From NCBI GenBank assembly GCA_050486405.1, contig JBJHDF010000029.1, forward strand, positions 1 to 49,093: DNA of 49,093 bases, read 5' to 3'. Source of the stretch: JBJHDF01 sp050486405. GTDB lineage: Bacteria; Pseudomonadota; Gammaproteobacteria; Pseudomonadales; Cellvibrionaceae. This document shows positions 26,089 to 34,441 of the stretch, in pieces; position 1 is the first letter of the stretch; each line of letters begins with the position of its first letter. Under the pieces are notes generated by a model. The model had not been told where the DNA came from. It saw only the letters and a program-made list of their open reading frames with translations, and searched no databases. The position numbers were made by a program, and so were the translations under genes.

Positions 26089-26588
26089 GGCGTATTGTTG
26101 TCCGAGCCCCGGGGGTAGTGCAATAATAGGTGGATTGTGTCGCCAGATTCATCCAGCGTGAATACTGATTCTGAAAAGCGCCGGGAAGGGCGCTCCCGGC
26201 CGTCGCCCAGACTGATGGCAAAGGGTTCCCGGGGGCGGTCGAAACTGCGGGTGTCCAGTTCACCGCTGTCCGTCGTGTCAACAAAGGCTCGAACGGCGTA
26301 GCGGCCGCCGGGTAAGTCCAGCGACAGGGTGAGCGTGTCATCCTGTGGCAGCCTGTGCGATATCTGCTTCAGCGGTTCCGCCTCCCAACCTTCCCGGGCG
26401 TTGCCGTCGTATACCGCCAGGTAAAGCGGCTTGTCGGGCAGGCGAATATCCTTCACCACAATGGTCAGTGCGCGGGTGTCCGGTGCCCCTTCGGCGGACG
26501 AGCCAGAGGCCCAGAACAGGCCGGGCAGCAGGCTGAGCAACAGGGCCGGGAGTTGCAATGCAGGCAGGTGTGTCTTGTAATTACACAT
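26085..26588 (-). CDS. Exported DUF2141 family protein
   Basis: A secreted or periplasmic beta-sandwich protein. A signal sequence (about residues 1-32, LPALLLSLLPGLFWASGSSAEG) precedes the DUF2141 domain with LTIVVKDIRLPDKPLYLAVYDG, LPGGRYAVRAFVDTTDSGELDT and the downstream FDRPREPFAISLGDGRERPSRRF. Family function is unknown. ATG 26588 is chosen because it begins the basic n-region of the signal. Its stop overlaps the cmoM stop. Divergent, with a 98-bp gap, from the biosynthetic cluster that follows. Confidence 0.87.
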   Translation of the reverse strand: MCNYKTHLPALQLPALLLSLLPGLFWASGSSAEGAPDTRALTIVVKDIRLPDKPLYLAVYDGNAREGWEAEPLKQISHRLPQDDTLTLSLDLPGGRYAVRAFVDTTDSGELDTRSFDRPREPFAISLGDGRERPSRRFSESVFTLDESGDTIHLLLHYPRGSDNNTP

Positions 26589-26686
26589 GGGGATCGCTGT
26601 GATAAACTTCGCGCCGTTTGAGAACCAATATACCACGGCTCGGCCCGGTTCGCCGTTCGAGCGTCTGTGATGAGACAGGAGTGACC

Positions 26687-27724
26687 TTGACGCTATCTAG
26701 CGGCACTAATCCCGGCGGCAGTACCCCCAGCGGCAGTGATAGTGGCGGCAAGGGCTCCGCGACGGCGGCGCGTATCCTGGTGCTGCACTACTCCCAGACG
26801 GGGCAGTTGCACCGGGTGTTGGAGTCCCTGGTACAGCCGTTGGTGCAGGCGCCGAAGGTGCAGGTGGATATGGTGGGGCTTGAGCCGGTGGAGGCCTATC
26901 CGTTTCCCTGGCCCTTTATTCGCTTTATCAACACCTTTCCGGAATGCGCCCACGAAGTGGGCTGTGAACTGCGACCGCTGGCGCTGGACGTCCGGCAGCA
27001 CTATGACCTCGTAATACTGGGGTACCAGGTGTGGTATTTGGCACCGTCGCTGCCGGTCACGGGTTTTCTGCAATCTGCGGAGGCAGAGACACTGCTGCAC
27101 GGCAAGCCGGTGGTGACGGTGATCGCCTGTCGCAACATGTGGCTGATGGCGCAGGAAAAAGTGAAGAAGCACCTGCAAAGATTGGGTGCGCGACTGGTGG
27201 GCAACGTGGCGCTGGTGGATGCGGCCGGCAGTTTTGCCAGTTTTTTCGCAACCCCGCTGTGGGTGCTGACGGGCAACAAGGGGCCTTTCCCATTGGGTAT
27301 TCCCGCCGCAGGCGTATCGGAGCAGGATATCCAGGATGCCAGACGTTTTGGCGAGGCGATACTGGAAAGGCTGGACTCGGGACAGGCCCTGGATGAAACC
27401 CTGCTGCAGGGGTTGGGTGCGGTGCGCATCAACGAGAAACTGATCGCCAGTGAAACGGTGGCCACGCGCAGCTTTTACCTTTGGGGCAAGCTGTTTCGCG
27501 CTTTGGGCGGCCCCGATGCGTTTTGGCGCAAGCCGCTGGCCGTGATCTATGCGGTGTTTCTACTGCTGATGATCATTACCGTGGTGCCTATTACCGCGTT
27601 GCTGAAGTGGCTGTTCAGCCCCTTGATGAAACGCCGTATCGCCAGACAGAAAACGTATTATGCCGGGCCTTCAGGCGAAGCGGACGACGCCCTCGATCGC
27701 CACAAGAAACAGATTCCTGAGTAG
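26687..27724 (+). CDS. darA: DarA-like dialkylresorcinol biosynthesis flavoprotein
   Basis: Resembles proteins annotated as dialkylresorcinol condensing enzyme/DarA; in characterised systems DarA is, as I recall, the flavin-dependent aromatase acting after DarB. A flavodoxin-like fold begins ARILVLHYSQTGQLHRVLESL (FMN-phosphate loop) and continues LVILGYQVWYLAPSLPVTGFL and VVTVIACRNMW. Near the C-terminus an unusual membrane helix (AVIYAVFLLLMIITVVPITALL) and basic tail would anchor it. TTG 26687 has AGGAG five nucleotides upstream; TTG 26618 in frame is less likely. First gene of a five-gene unit with the DarB-like synthase 10 bp downstream. Confidence 0.8.
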   Translation: MTLSSGTNPGGSTPSGSDSGGKGSATAARILVLHYSQTGQLHRVLESLVQPLVQAPKVQVDMVGLEPVEAYPFPWPFIRFINTFPECAHEVGCELRPLALDVRQHYDLVILGYQVWYLAPSLPVTGFLQSAEAETLLHGKPVVTVIACRNMWLMAQEKVKKHLQRLGARLVGNVALVDAAGSFASFFATPLWVLTGNKGPFPLGIPAAGVSEQDIQDARRFGEAILERLDSGQALDETLLQGLGAVRINEKLIASETVATRSFYLWGKLFRALGGPDAFWRKPLAVIYAVFLLLMIITVVPITALLKWLFSPLMKRRIARQKTYYAGPSGEADDALDRHKKQIPE

Positions 27725-27734
27725 TACTGTGACT

Positions 27735-28886
27735 ATGCCAGATAGACGTGTTTACATTACCAATACCGGCAGCTTTTTGCCCAATGCACCGGTGGACAAC
27801 GATCACATGGAAGCCGTGCTGGGGCAGGTGGGTCCGCGGCCGTCCCGGGCGCGCAAAATGATTCTGCGTAGCAATCAGATCAAGACCCGCTACTACGCCA
27901 TTGATCCCGCCACCGGCAAGCACAATTTTACCAATGCGCAAATTGCCGCCGAAGCGGTGCGCCAGTTGTACAACCAGCGCTTCGGTCCGAACGATATCAG
28001 TTGCCTGTCTGTGTCGACGACCATCCCGGATCAGTTGATGCCCAGTCATGCTTCAATGGTTCACGGGGAACTGGGTTCTCCGACCTGTGAAGTGGCCGGG
28101 ACCACCGGTGTTTGTGTAAGCGGCATGACGGCGCTCAAATACGCCTGGATGAATGTGCTGGCGGGTCTTCATGATCGGGCCGTGGCGGCGGCGTCGGAAA
28201 CGGCTTCTCATGTGATGCAGGCAAAGTATCTGGAGCCCGAGCTGGAACACAAGGTTGCCGCTCTGGAAAAAAATCCGGAGCTGGCGTTTGAAAAAGATTT
28301 CCTGCGCTGGATGCTGTCAGACGGCGCCGGTGCGGTGCTACTCGAAGCCGAGGCGCCGCAAGGGCAGAGAGCCCTGCGGGTGGAGTGGATGGAAGTCTTT
28401 TCCTTTGCCAACGAGATGAGCACCTGCATGTACGCCGGCGCCGAGAAAAACCCCGATGGCAGTCTTACCGGGTGGAAGGCCGTGAGCCCGGAGCAATGCC
28501 AGGGTATGGGATTTATGGCGATCAAGCAGGACGTAAAGCAGCTCAATGAACACATTCTGCACTACACGGTAGAGCGACCCCTGCCGGTATTGCGTGACAA
28601 GTTCGATCTGAACCCGGCGGATGTCGATTACTTTTTGCCGCACTACTCTTCGGGCTATTTCCGCGACCGTCTGCATGCGGCCATGCGCAATGTCGACTTT
28701 GATGTGCCGCAGGAGCGCTGGTTTACCAACCTGACGGAAAAGGGCAACACCGGGTCGGCCTCCATCTACATCATGCTGGACGAGCTTTTCCGGTCAGGGC
28801 GCTTGCGTGAAGGTGACAGAATACTGTGTTACGTGCCGGAAAGCGGACGTTTTTCGGTAGCCTATATGCTGTTAACCGTGGTTTGA
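27735..28886 (+). CDS. darB: DarB-like beta-ketoacyl-ACP synthase III
   Basis: A FabH-fold condensing enzyme. In dialkylresorcinol pathways DarB joins two acyl units head-to-head and cyclises them to a cyclohexanedione. The Cys-His-Asn triad is intact: C127 in TTGVCVSGMTALKY, H303 in FLPHYSSGYF, N338 in EKGNTGSASIYIM. The MILRSNQIKTRYYAIDP segment replaces the short FabH loop, as in DarB/OleA-like branches. It follows the DarA-like gene by 10 bp and precedes an unknown gene by 9 bp, so all are one message. A plain FabH-like priming role is the main alternative. Confidence 0.88.
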   Translation: MPDRRVYITNTGSFLPNAPVDNDHMEAVLGQVGPRPSRARKMILRSNQIKTRYYAIDPATGKHNFTNAQIAAEAVRQLYNQRFGPNDISCLSVSTTIPDQLMPSHASMVHGELGSPTCEVAGTTGVCVSGMTALKYAWMNVLAGLHDRAVAAASETASHVMQAKYLEPELEHKVAALEKNPELAFEKDFLRWMLSDGAGAVLLEAEAPQGQRALRVEWMEVFSFANEMSTCMYAGAEKNPDGSLTGWKAVSPEQCQGMGFMAIKQDVKQLNEHILHYTVERPLPVLRDKFDLNPADVDYFLPHYSSGYFRDRLHAAMRNVDFDVPQERWFTNLTEKGNTGSASIYIMLDELFRSGRLREGDRILCYVPESGRFSVAYMLLTVV

Positions 28887-28895
28887 GGAAAAGCC

Positions 28896-29303
28896 ATGCG
28901 CGTCGATCAGGTTCCACAGGACAAGAGCAAGACCTACGCCGGGCACAAGAAGCTGCTGTACGCCTGTGGCGATAACGGACGCTATACCGGTGTGCAGTCG
29001 TCCGGCTGGGAGATCGAAGAGGTCGCCACCAGCGACGCCGTGGAGGAATACGAGCGTCTTGCCCAAGAGGCGCTGGCGGAGGTGCTGGCCGGCCGCAAGT
29101 CGCCGCTGTACTACCACATGTATCACTGTCGCATGGACCCGCCGCTGCTCAGCCAGATGAGCGGTTACTGGCGCTGGCGCGTGCGCCGGCACTTTCAGCC
29201 GAAACACTTCGCTAGGTTGCCGGACGCTGTGTTGCAGCGCTACGCCGAGGCCATGGATATCAGTGTGGAAGAACTCAAATCCTACCCGGGAAAAACCCCA
29301 TGA
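28896..29303 (+). CDS. Conserved-looking hypothetical protein in the biosynthetic unit
   Basis: A 135-residue soluble protein without a family I can name. It has an aromatic, histidine-rich centre (SPLYYHMYHCRMDPPLLSQMSG), a basic WRWRVRRHFQPKHF patch and a C-terminal helix pair (LQRYAEAMDISVEELKSYP). No signal or membrane segment. The His/Cys cluster could bind a metal or cofactor, but this is speculation. It overlaps the BtrH-like gene by 4 nt (ATGA) and follows darB by 9 bp, so the three products are probably made together and may act together. A ribosome-binding GAGGAAA precedes ATG 28896. Confidence 0.75.
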   Translation: MRVDQVPQDKSKTYAGHKKLLYACGDNGRYTGVQSSGWEIEEVATSDAVEEYERLAQEALAEVLAGRKSPLYYHMYHCRMDPPLLSQMSGYWRWRVRRHFQPKHFARLPDAVLQRYAEAMDISVEELKSYPGKTP

Positions 29304-30298
29304 AATTCGCCCATCAGCAGTCAGCGCACTGTGAAAGCGGTGTCACCTCGGCACTGTTGCGCCACAGCGGCCTGCCGGTATCCGAGCCCATGGCTTTCGG
29401 TCTCGCGGCGGGGCTGGCATTTGCCTATATTCCCATCGTCAAGCTGGCGGGCCAGCCGTTGATTTCCTATCGGCTGCCCCCCGGGTTTCTGATTCGCGGC
29501 GCCTGTAAGCGCCTGGGGGTCAAGGTCCGCTTTCAGCGCTTTTCCAGTCCCATCAAGGGCGCCGAGGCGCTGGATACCGCCGTGGAGCAGGGGCGACTGG
29601 TGGGCTTGCAGACCTCGGTGTATTACCTGCCTTACTTCCCTCAGGAGATGCGCTTTCACTTCAACGCTCACAATATGTTGGTGTATGGCAAGGAGGGGGA
29701 TGAATACCGTGTCAGTGATCCGGTGTTCGAAGAGCCTGTGACACTGGCGTCCCGGCATCTCAATAAGGCCCGTTTTGTGCGCGGACCACTGGCGCCCAAA
29801 GGTCTGATGTATTGGTTGGAGTCGGTGCCGGATACTATCGATTACCAAAAGGTATTGCCTGCCGCCATTGGTCGCAACGTGAAGATCATGCTGGGTGCAC
29901 CCTTACCAGTTATCGGTATACGCGGGATTCGTTTCCTGGCCCGCAAAATTGCCAAGTTGCGTACACCGGTACATGATCAGCGACTCTTGCTCGGGCATAT
30001 GGTACGTATGCAGGAGGAGATCGGTACCGGTGGTGCTGGTTTCCGCTTTGTCTATGCTTCCTTTTTGCAGGAAGCGGCGGAGTTGCTGGGTGACGGCACT
30101 CTGGCGGCGGCATCGACGCGCATGACCGACGCCGGTGACCTCTGGCGGGAATTTGCCCTGGCTGTTGTGCAACAGTGCAAGAAAGCCGAAACACCGGATC
30201 TGGGCTCACTCTCCGAGCGCTTGCTGGAGTGTGCGGAAAGCGAAAGAGACGTCTGGTTGATGCTGCGTCAGTGGCACAAGCAGTACGGCAAGCAATAA
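29300..30298 (+). CDS. BtrH-like acyltransferase (BtrH N-terminal + DUF4872 type)
   Basis: A papain-fold-like protein with a probable Cys-His-Asp triad: C11 in SAHCESGVTSALL, H124 in FNAHNMLVYG and D140 in RVSDPVFEEPV. This arrangement is that of the BtrH N-terminal family; BtrH in butirosin synthesis moves an acyl chain from an acyl carrier protein onto an amine. The C-terminal half (from about residue 190) is helical and resembles DUF4872. With two ACPs in the cluster, a role in releasing the acyl product from ACP onto an acceptor is plausible. Translationally coupled (4-nt overlap) to the preceding unknown gene. Confidence 0.82.
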   Translation: MKFAHQQSAHCESGVTSALLRHSGLPVSEPMAFGLAAGLAFAYIPIVKLAGQPLISYRLPPGFLIRGACKRLGVKVRFQRFSSPIKGAEALDTAVEQGRLVGLQTSVYYLPYFPQEMRFHFNAHNMLVYGKEGDEYRVSDPVFEEPVTLASRHLNKARFVRGPLAPKGLMYWLESVPDTIDYQKVLPAAIGRNVKIMLGAPLPVIGIRGIRFLARKIAKLRTPVHDQRLLLGHMVRMQEEIGTGGAGFRFVYASFLQEAAELLGDGTLAAASTRMTDAGDLWREFALAVVQQCKKAETPDLGSLSERLLECAESERDVWLMLRQWHKQYGKQ

Positions 30299-30322
30299 AC
30301 CGATATCAGGAGTGATTGCCCC

Positions 30323-30997
30323 ATGAGCAGTGTGCAAGTGTTGCGGAACTGTGGTTTGGTCGGAGTGATGCTGCTGTTTGCAGGTTGCTCCAGTTCGGTG
30401 ATTATCGAAGACAGTGCGGCGTTTATGCCCGAGATTGAAGTCGCCCGACAGGTTGGCAACCGGGTGGCGTTTCAACTCGATGTCAGGCAGATTCGGGGCG
30501 ACGGCAGCAGCGACAGGGATTTCAATCGCAACGTGTCCGTGGGCAATATTAACATTCCACAGCCCGACAGTTTGTATGGCGACTTTTCCTTGACCAGTGT
30601 GGGTGTCGGTGTCCAAATGCAACCACTGGATCGGCCGCGTATGGGATTGCGTACGACGGTAGGCATCAGACGGACCTCCTTGGATTTGACCTTGCGAGAC
30701 CACGAAGACACCGAATATCGTTACCGGGGCGCGAGTTACGGCCCCGGGGCGGCGCTTGAATTCATTATTCCTTTTGGTGCCGGATTATCAGGAGTGGTCC
30801 ACAGTGATTGGAACGCCTATTGGGGTGGCGATGTCGGCACCCAGACGCTCGGTGGGCTCAAACTGATGTATGAGCCGCTGGATGAAATTGCCTTGTTTGT
30901 CGGCTGGTATGAAAGCTTCTACCGCAACCGCGAGTACAGTTCCGATATCAAATTGCGTGCCAGTGGTCTCAACGCGGGTGTGCGGTTTAGCTTTTGA
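30323..30997 (+). CDS. Outer-membrane beta-barrel-like lipoprotein
   Basis: The signal peptide ends MLLFAGCSSS, a clear lipobox. The rest is rich in alternating hydrophobic/polar strands (SLYGDFSLTSVGVGVQM, MGLRTTVGIRRTSLDLTL, LKLMYEPLDEIALFVGWY) and terminates in Phe (VRFSF), a hallmark of outer-membrane barrels. About 224 residues would make an 8-strand barrel. It ends the five-gene plus-strand unit, 24 bp after the BtrH-like gene, with AGGAG upstream of ATG 30323. It may help move or hold the cluster product at the outer membrane. Its last 11 bp overlap the convergent CLF-like gene. Confidence 0.75.
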   Translation: MSSVQVLRNCGLVGVMLLFAGCSSSVIIEDSAAFMPEIEVARQVGNRVAFQLDVRQIRGDGSSDRDFNRNVSVGNINIPQPDSLYGDFSLTSVGVGVQMQPLDRPRMGLRTTVGIRRTSLDLTLRDHEDTEYRYRGASYGPGAALEFIIPFGAGLSGVVHSDWNAYWGGDVGTQTLGGLKLMYEPLDEIALFVGWYESFYRNREYSSDIKLRASGLNAGVRFSF

Positions 30998-31853
30998 TGG
31001 AGGTCGGTATCAGGCAGTAGCTGTTGTCCGGCCCTCGGGAGAGGTGCAGGGCGCTGCCCCGCGTATTTTCCAGCATATGCAGTAGCGAGGCGCCGGAATA
31101 GACACCGTGCGCGGCGCCCTGGGGCGGCATGGCATAAACCGTTTTGCCGGCCGCCTGTAGAATTTGCTCTTCTTCTTCGTCCGGTGCAAAACTGCAATGC
31201 ACCTGCGTTTCCCGGTGTTGTCGCAGCGCCGCGAGCAGGGCCTGGCAGTCCGCTGGAAAGCGAGGCTCCCCCAGCGTTGTCTGGCCGCTTGCGACGCCTG
31301 CCTCCAGCAGTAGCCAGTGACTGCCCTCAAGCAGGTTGCTGGCGCCCTGGGTATCCAGGCGGCGCAGGTGTGCATCCAGCGGCAGCGCCACTTCATCGAT
31401 ACCGCCCACCAAAGCTGTATTGACCAACCCCAGTTTCATGTCCAGCCAGGCGTGCATCAGCGCCGCTTCGAAGGCGATCATTTCCCGGGACAGCACGGCG
31501 CCATTGCCGGTGGTACCCAATAATCGGGTCAGATAAAAACAGGCGGAATTGCCCAGGGTATTAACGAAGTGCAGCGGCTTGGGCATGTCGCCCTCGCGGT
31601 TGATGCTGTCCATGCTGCGCGACGACGTGCTGACCGCGCCGCAGCGGGTGGCCACATAAATACCTGTATCCGTCGGTAAACGTCGCTCGCCGACACAGTG
31701 CAAGCCGCCGGCAATGCACAGTTCGATATAGCGGTCGATGCGACGGATACGCTGCGGCAAACGCTCGGCGATCAGTGGTTTCAGGTCTGGCAGTTGCGGG
31801 TAGGTGGCATCAATGCGATGCAGCAGCGAATAATGCGATAGTACGTTTATCAT
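30987..31853 (-). CDS. Degenerate ketosynthase, chain-length-factor-like
   Basis: A short (288 residues versus about 400) thiolase-fold protein. The ketosynthase landmarks HFVNTLGNSACFYLTRLLG and LVNTALVGGIDEVA are recognisable, but the active-site cysteine position falls on M125 in VLSREMIAF, and neither catalytic histidine motif (HGT, GH) remains. This is the state of chain-length factors in type II polyketide and aryl-polyene systems, where the partner stabilises and sets chain length. It overlaps the upstream intact ketosynthase by 4 nt, as expected for an obligate heterodimer. Alternative: a ketosynthase relic, but the open frame and coupling argue for function. Confidence 0.8.
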   Translation of the reverse strand: MINVLSHYSLLHRIDATYPQLPDLKPLIAERLPQRIRRIDRYIELCIAGGLHCVGERRLPTDTGIYVATRCGAVSTSSRSMDSINREGDMPKPLHFVNTLGNSACFYLTRLLGTTGNGAVLSREMIAFEAALMHAWLDMKLGLVNTALVGGIDEVALPLDAHLRRLDTQGASNLLEGSHWLLLEAGVASGQTTLGEPRFPADCQALLAALRQHRETQVHCSFAPDEEEEQILQAAGKTVYAMPPQGAAHGVYSGASLLHMLENTRGSALHLSRGPDNSYCLIPTSIKS

Positions 31854-33010
31854 TGCGGCACCCGGCGCAGAATCAGTGCATTATTGTTGCCACCGAAGGC
31901 AAAACAGTTGAACAGCAGGTGGGCGCCTGGAGGCGGCGCGGCGATTGCCGCCGGCGGCAGGGTCACGCCCAACTGCTCGTCGGCCTGATGGTCCGGCAGG
32001 CCCGGCAACAGATTGCGCGCCAGGCTACCAGCTACCAACGCCATCTCCAGTGCGCCGCAGGCACCCAGGGTATGGCCGCAAAACGGTTTGATGGCAAAGC
32101 AGTCGGGGATGCCGTCGCCGAATAGTTGGCGCAACCCGCCGGCTTCGGCCTCGTCGTTCATCAGCGATGCGGTGCCGTGCAGTTTGACGGCCCGAATATC
32201 TTCGGGGCTTAAGTTGCAGTTGGACAGCGCGGCGCGAATCACTTGGACGACGCTGGAGCCGTCGTTGTTGGCGGCGGTCAGGCTGTGGTTGTCGGTGGCG
32301 ATGGCGCCGCCGCACAATTCCAGCGCCGCTGGGTATTCCCCGGCGCGGCTGAGCAGTAGTAGACCGCAGCCCTCACCGAGAATCAAACCGTCCCGTCTCT
32401 GGTCGAAAGGGCGCATGGCGGCACTGGGGGAAATCAGGTTCAGCCCCTGAAAACCCAGTAGGGAAGTGTGGTTAAAGAATTCAAACCCCAGCACCAGCGC
32501 GTGATCGATAAGGCCTGCCTGCAACATGCGGTGGCCGTAGAGGGCGGCGTTGGCGCTGGAGGTACAGGCGGTGCAGTAGGTGTACACCTGGTGGCCCAGG
32601 CCCAGTTCCCGTTGCAGCCGGCCGGCCAGCTTGCCGTAGCCGATGATGGGCATGGCGGTGGCGTTTTGCGGTTGCTCCGATTGCAGTTCCCGATAGTAGG
32701 TTTGTTCCGAGACGCGTACATCAAAAGAGGATGAGCCGACAAAGAGGCCGGTGCGCGCCCGCTGTGCATCACTCAGACCGCAGTGCTCCAGTGCCTTGCG
32801 GGTCATGTCTAGCAACTGGGAGAAGATATCGCGCTGTTCCACTTCTGACTGGGGCACCATGGCGAAGTAAGGCTGGCTGACGGGATCGCGCAACAGCGGA
32901 AATGACTGGGTGATCAACGGCCGTTCGGCCGCCAGCAGCGCCGTAACGGCACTCTCCAGGTCTGCACCCAGCGCGCAGCGGGCATCGGCGTAGCGAATAA
33001 TGGACTTCAT
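31850..33010 (-). CDS. Beta-ketoacyl-ACP synthase (KAS I/II type)
   Basis: An elongating ketosynthase with a complete triad: C149 in CTACTSSANAALYG, H278 in VKLHGTASLMND, H313 in KPFCGHTLGACGALEM. GEGCGLLLLS and FNCFAFGGNNNALIL near the end are also typical. About 386 residues, slightly shorter than FabF. ATG 33010 gives MKSIIRYADA; the longer ORF is spurious. It overlaps the ACP gene upstream by 4 nt and the CLF-like gene downstream by 4 nt. It probably extends acyl chains on one of the cluster ACPs. Confidence 0.92.
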   Translation of the reverse strand: MKSIIRYADARCALGADLESAVTALLAAERPLITQSFPLLRDPVSQPYFAMVPQSEVEQRDIFSQLLDMTRKALEHCGLSDAQRARTGLFVGSSSFDVRVSEQTYYRELQSEQPQNATAMPIIGYGKLAGRLQRELGLGHQVYTYCTACTSSANAALYGHRMLQAGLIDHALVLGFEFFNHTSLLGFQGLNLISPSAAMRPFDQRRDGLILGEGCGLLLLSRAGEYPAALELCGGAIATDNHSLTAANNDGSSVVQVIRAALSNCNLSPEDIRAVKLHGTASLMNDEAEAGGLRQLFGDGIPDCFAIKPFCGHTLGACGALEMALVAGSLARNLLPGLPDHQADEQLGVTLPPAAIAAPPPGAHLLFNCFAFGGNNNALILRRVPQ

Positions 33011-33279
33011 TGCGCGGGCTGATTGCTGACGATGGTCTCGGCCAGAGTGTTGATGGATTGCAGTGCCTTGCGGGCATCGGCGCTGCCTTCGATGCGCACG
33101 CCATAGCGCTTCTTGATGGCCATGCATATTTGCAGCACGTCGAGCGAATCCAGATCCAGATCACCGCCCAGCAGCGCCTGCTGATCGCTGATGTCGTCAG
33201 GCGTCAGGTCTTTGTCGCACTCTTCAATAATGAGCTGTTTCAGCTCCAGTTTCAGTGCGTCGGTGACGGCTTCAGCCAT
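33007..33279 (-). CDS. Acyl carrier protein (cluster ACP 1)
   Basis: A 90-residue four-helix carrier. The phosphopantetheine attachment serine is S45 in LDLDSLDVLQ, followed by the acidic recognition helix. ATG 33279 (MAEAVTDALK) was chosen from the family N-terminus. It overlaps the ketosynthase start by 4 nt and its own start overlaps the permease stop by 8 nt, so it sits in the middle of a coupled five-gene operon. No phosphopantetheinyl transferase is in the window, so it must use one encoded elsewhere. Confidence 0.93.
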   Translation of the reverse strand: MAEAVTDALKLELKQLIIEECDKDLTPDDISDQQALLGGDLDLDSLDVLQICMAIKKRYGVRIEGSADARKALQSINTLAETIVSNQPAQ

Positions 33280-34441
33280 GTCGGTATCCCCTGTCCAGCA
33301 ATCTGATCGAAAACCCCCAGAATAGCACACCCATGGTGGCGAGTACGGCGGCGGGCGCCATTATATCCCCGGGACCGCCGCCGCGTACCAGTACTTCCAA
33401 AAAGCCTTCCAGGCCCCAGGCCATGGGTGATATCAGGCCTATGGTTTGTAAGGTGCTGGGCATGATAAAGCTTGGAATCATGACGCCACCCAGGGCGGCA
33501 AAAATGATATTGGCGCCGGCGGTAACCACTGTAGCTTGTTCTACGCTGCGAAAGGCCGTAGCGATCAAACAGGCCATACCTAAAGCCCCCAGGGATACGC
33601 TGAGCGCCATCAGCAGCAGGGCCCCCAGATGGACGTCCAGGGAGAGGGCCTCGGCGCCGAACACTGGCAGCAGCAGGGCACCCATGGCCAGCATTAGCGC
33701 CAGTTGCAACAGGTTGACCACCAGATAGGGCATAAGTTTGGCGCTGTAGAGTATCCACAGGGGCAGCCCCAGGGTGCGCAACCGCAACAGTGTTTTCTGT
33801 TGCCGTTCCTGGATAAAGGTGGTGGAAATGGGGATGGCGATAAAGAACATGGCGAAGATCAGCCAGGCGGAGACGCTCTGCTGCACCGCAGAGGGGCGGG
33901 CCGCCCCTCCCGGGCCAGGAACAACGGCTACAAAACCCTCGCGCAGCAGTTCGCGCCGGGCGTAGTCCCGGTCAAAGCCCATTTCCTCGGCCAGTTCCGT
34001 GGTGTTGAAGTAGGCAAAGGCCTCCTTGACGGCGGCCTCCACCAGAAAACGTTCTCGCGGACCAAGCTCCGGGGCGAAATGCAGGGCCATGCCGCGGACA
34101 TGGCCATCGCGGCCGGCCAGGGCGTCGTCGAAGGTGGTCTCCAAGGTGACACTGAAGAGGCGCTCCGCCGTGCTCAGCGGCGGTGCCTCCGCTACCACGG
34201 CGAGATCCAGCAGCGGGTAGTCCAGCAGTTCCTGTTGCAGGCGCTGGGCGTTGGCGGAACCGGCGTGGTTTACCAGCCAGCCCTGCAACTGCACGCCGGC
34301 CTCGGAATCAAAGCGGCTCTGCAGGGCCAGGCTCATGATCAGCACGAACAGGCTGGGCATGGCGAACAGCAGCAGCAGCGCGTGCCAGTCCCGCAATACC
34401 AACAGGCACTCCTTGTACAGCGATGCGAGTAGTCGGGCCAT
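33272..34441 (-). CDS. ABC-2 type transporter permease
   Basis: An inner-membrane exporter subunit of 389 residues. One N-terminal helix (HALLLLFAMPSLFVLIMSLAL), a large periplasmic domain (about residues 40-185), then five further helices including AWLIFAMFFIAIPISTTFI, LGALGMACLIATAF and a final helix before the RLLDRGYRHG end. This is the ABC2_membrane_3 topology used for drugs, lipids and polysaccharide export. Pairs with the ATPase immediately upstream (1-nt overlap). With the neighbouring ACP and ketosynthases it most likely exports the lipid product or gives self-resistance. Confidence 0.92.
   Translation of the reverse strand: MARLLASLYKECLLVLRDWHALLLLFAMPSLFVLIMSLALQSRFDSEAGVQLQGWLVNHAGSANAQRLQQELLDYPLLDLAVVAEAPPLSTAERLFSVTLETTFDDALAGRDGHVRGMALHFAPELGPRERFLVEAAVKEAFAYFNTTELAEEMGFDRDYARRELLREGFVAVVPGPGGAARPSAVQQSVSAWLIFAMFFIAIPISTTFIQERQQKTLLRLRTLGLPLWILYSAKLMPYLVVNLLQLALMLAMGALLLPVFGAEALSLDVHLGALLLMALSVSLGALGMACLIATAFRSVEQATVVTAGANIIFAALGGVMIPSFIMPSTLQTIGLISPMAWGLEGFLEVLVRGGGPGDIMAPAAVLATMGVLFWGFSIRLLDRGYRHG

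Noticed and set aside
33333..34432. Plus-strand ORFs opposite the ABC permease
   Set aside because: Codon pattern and overlap show they are shadows of the permease gene.
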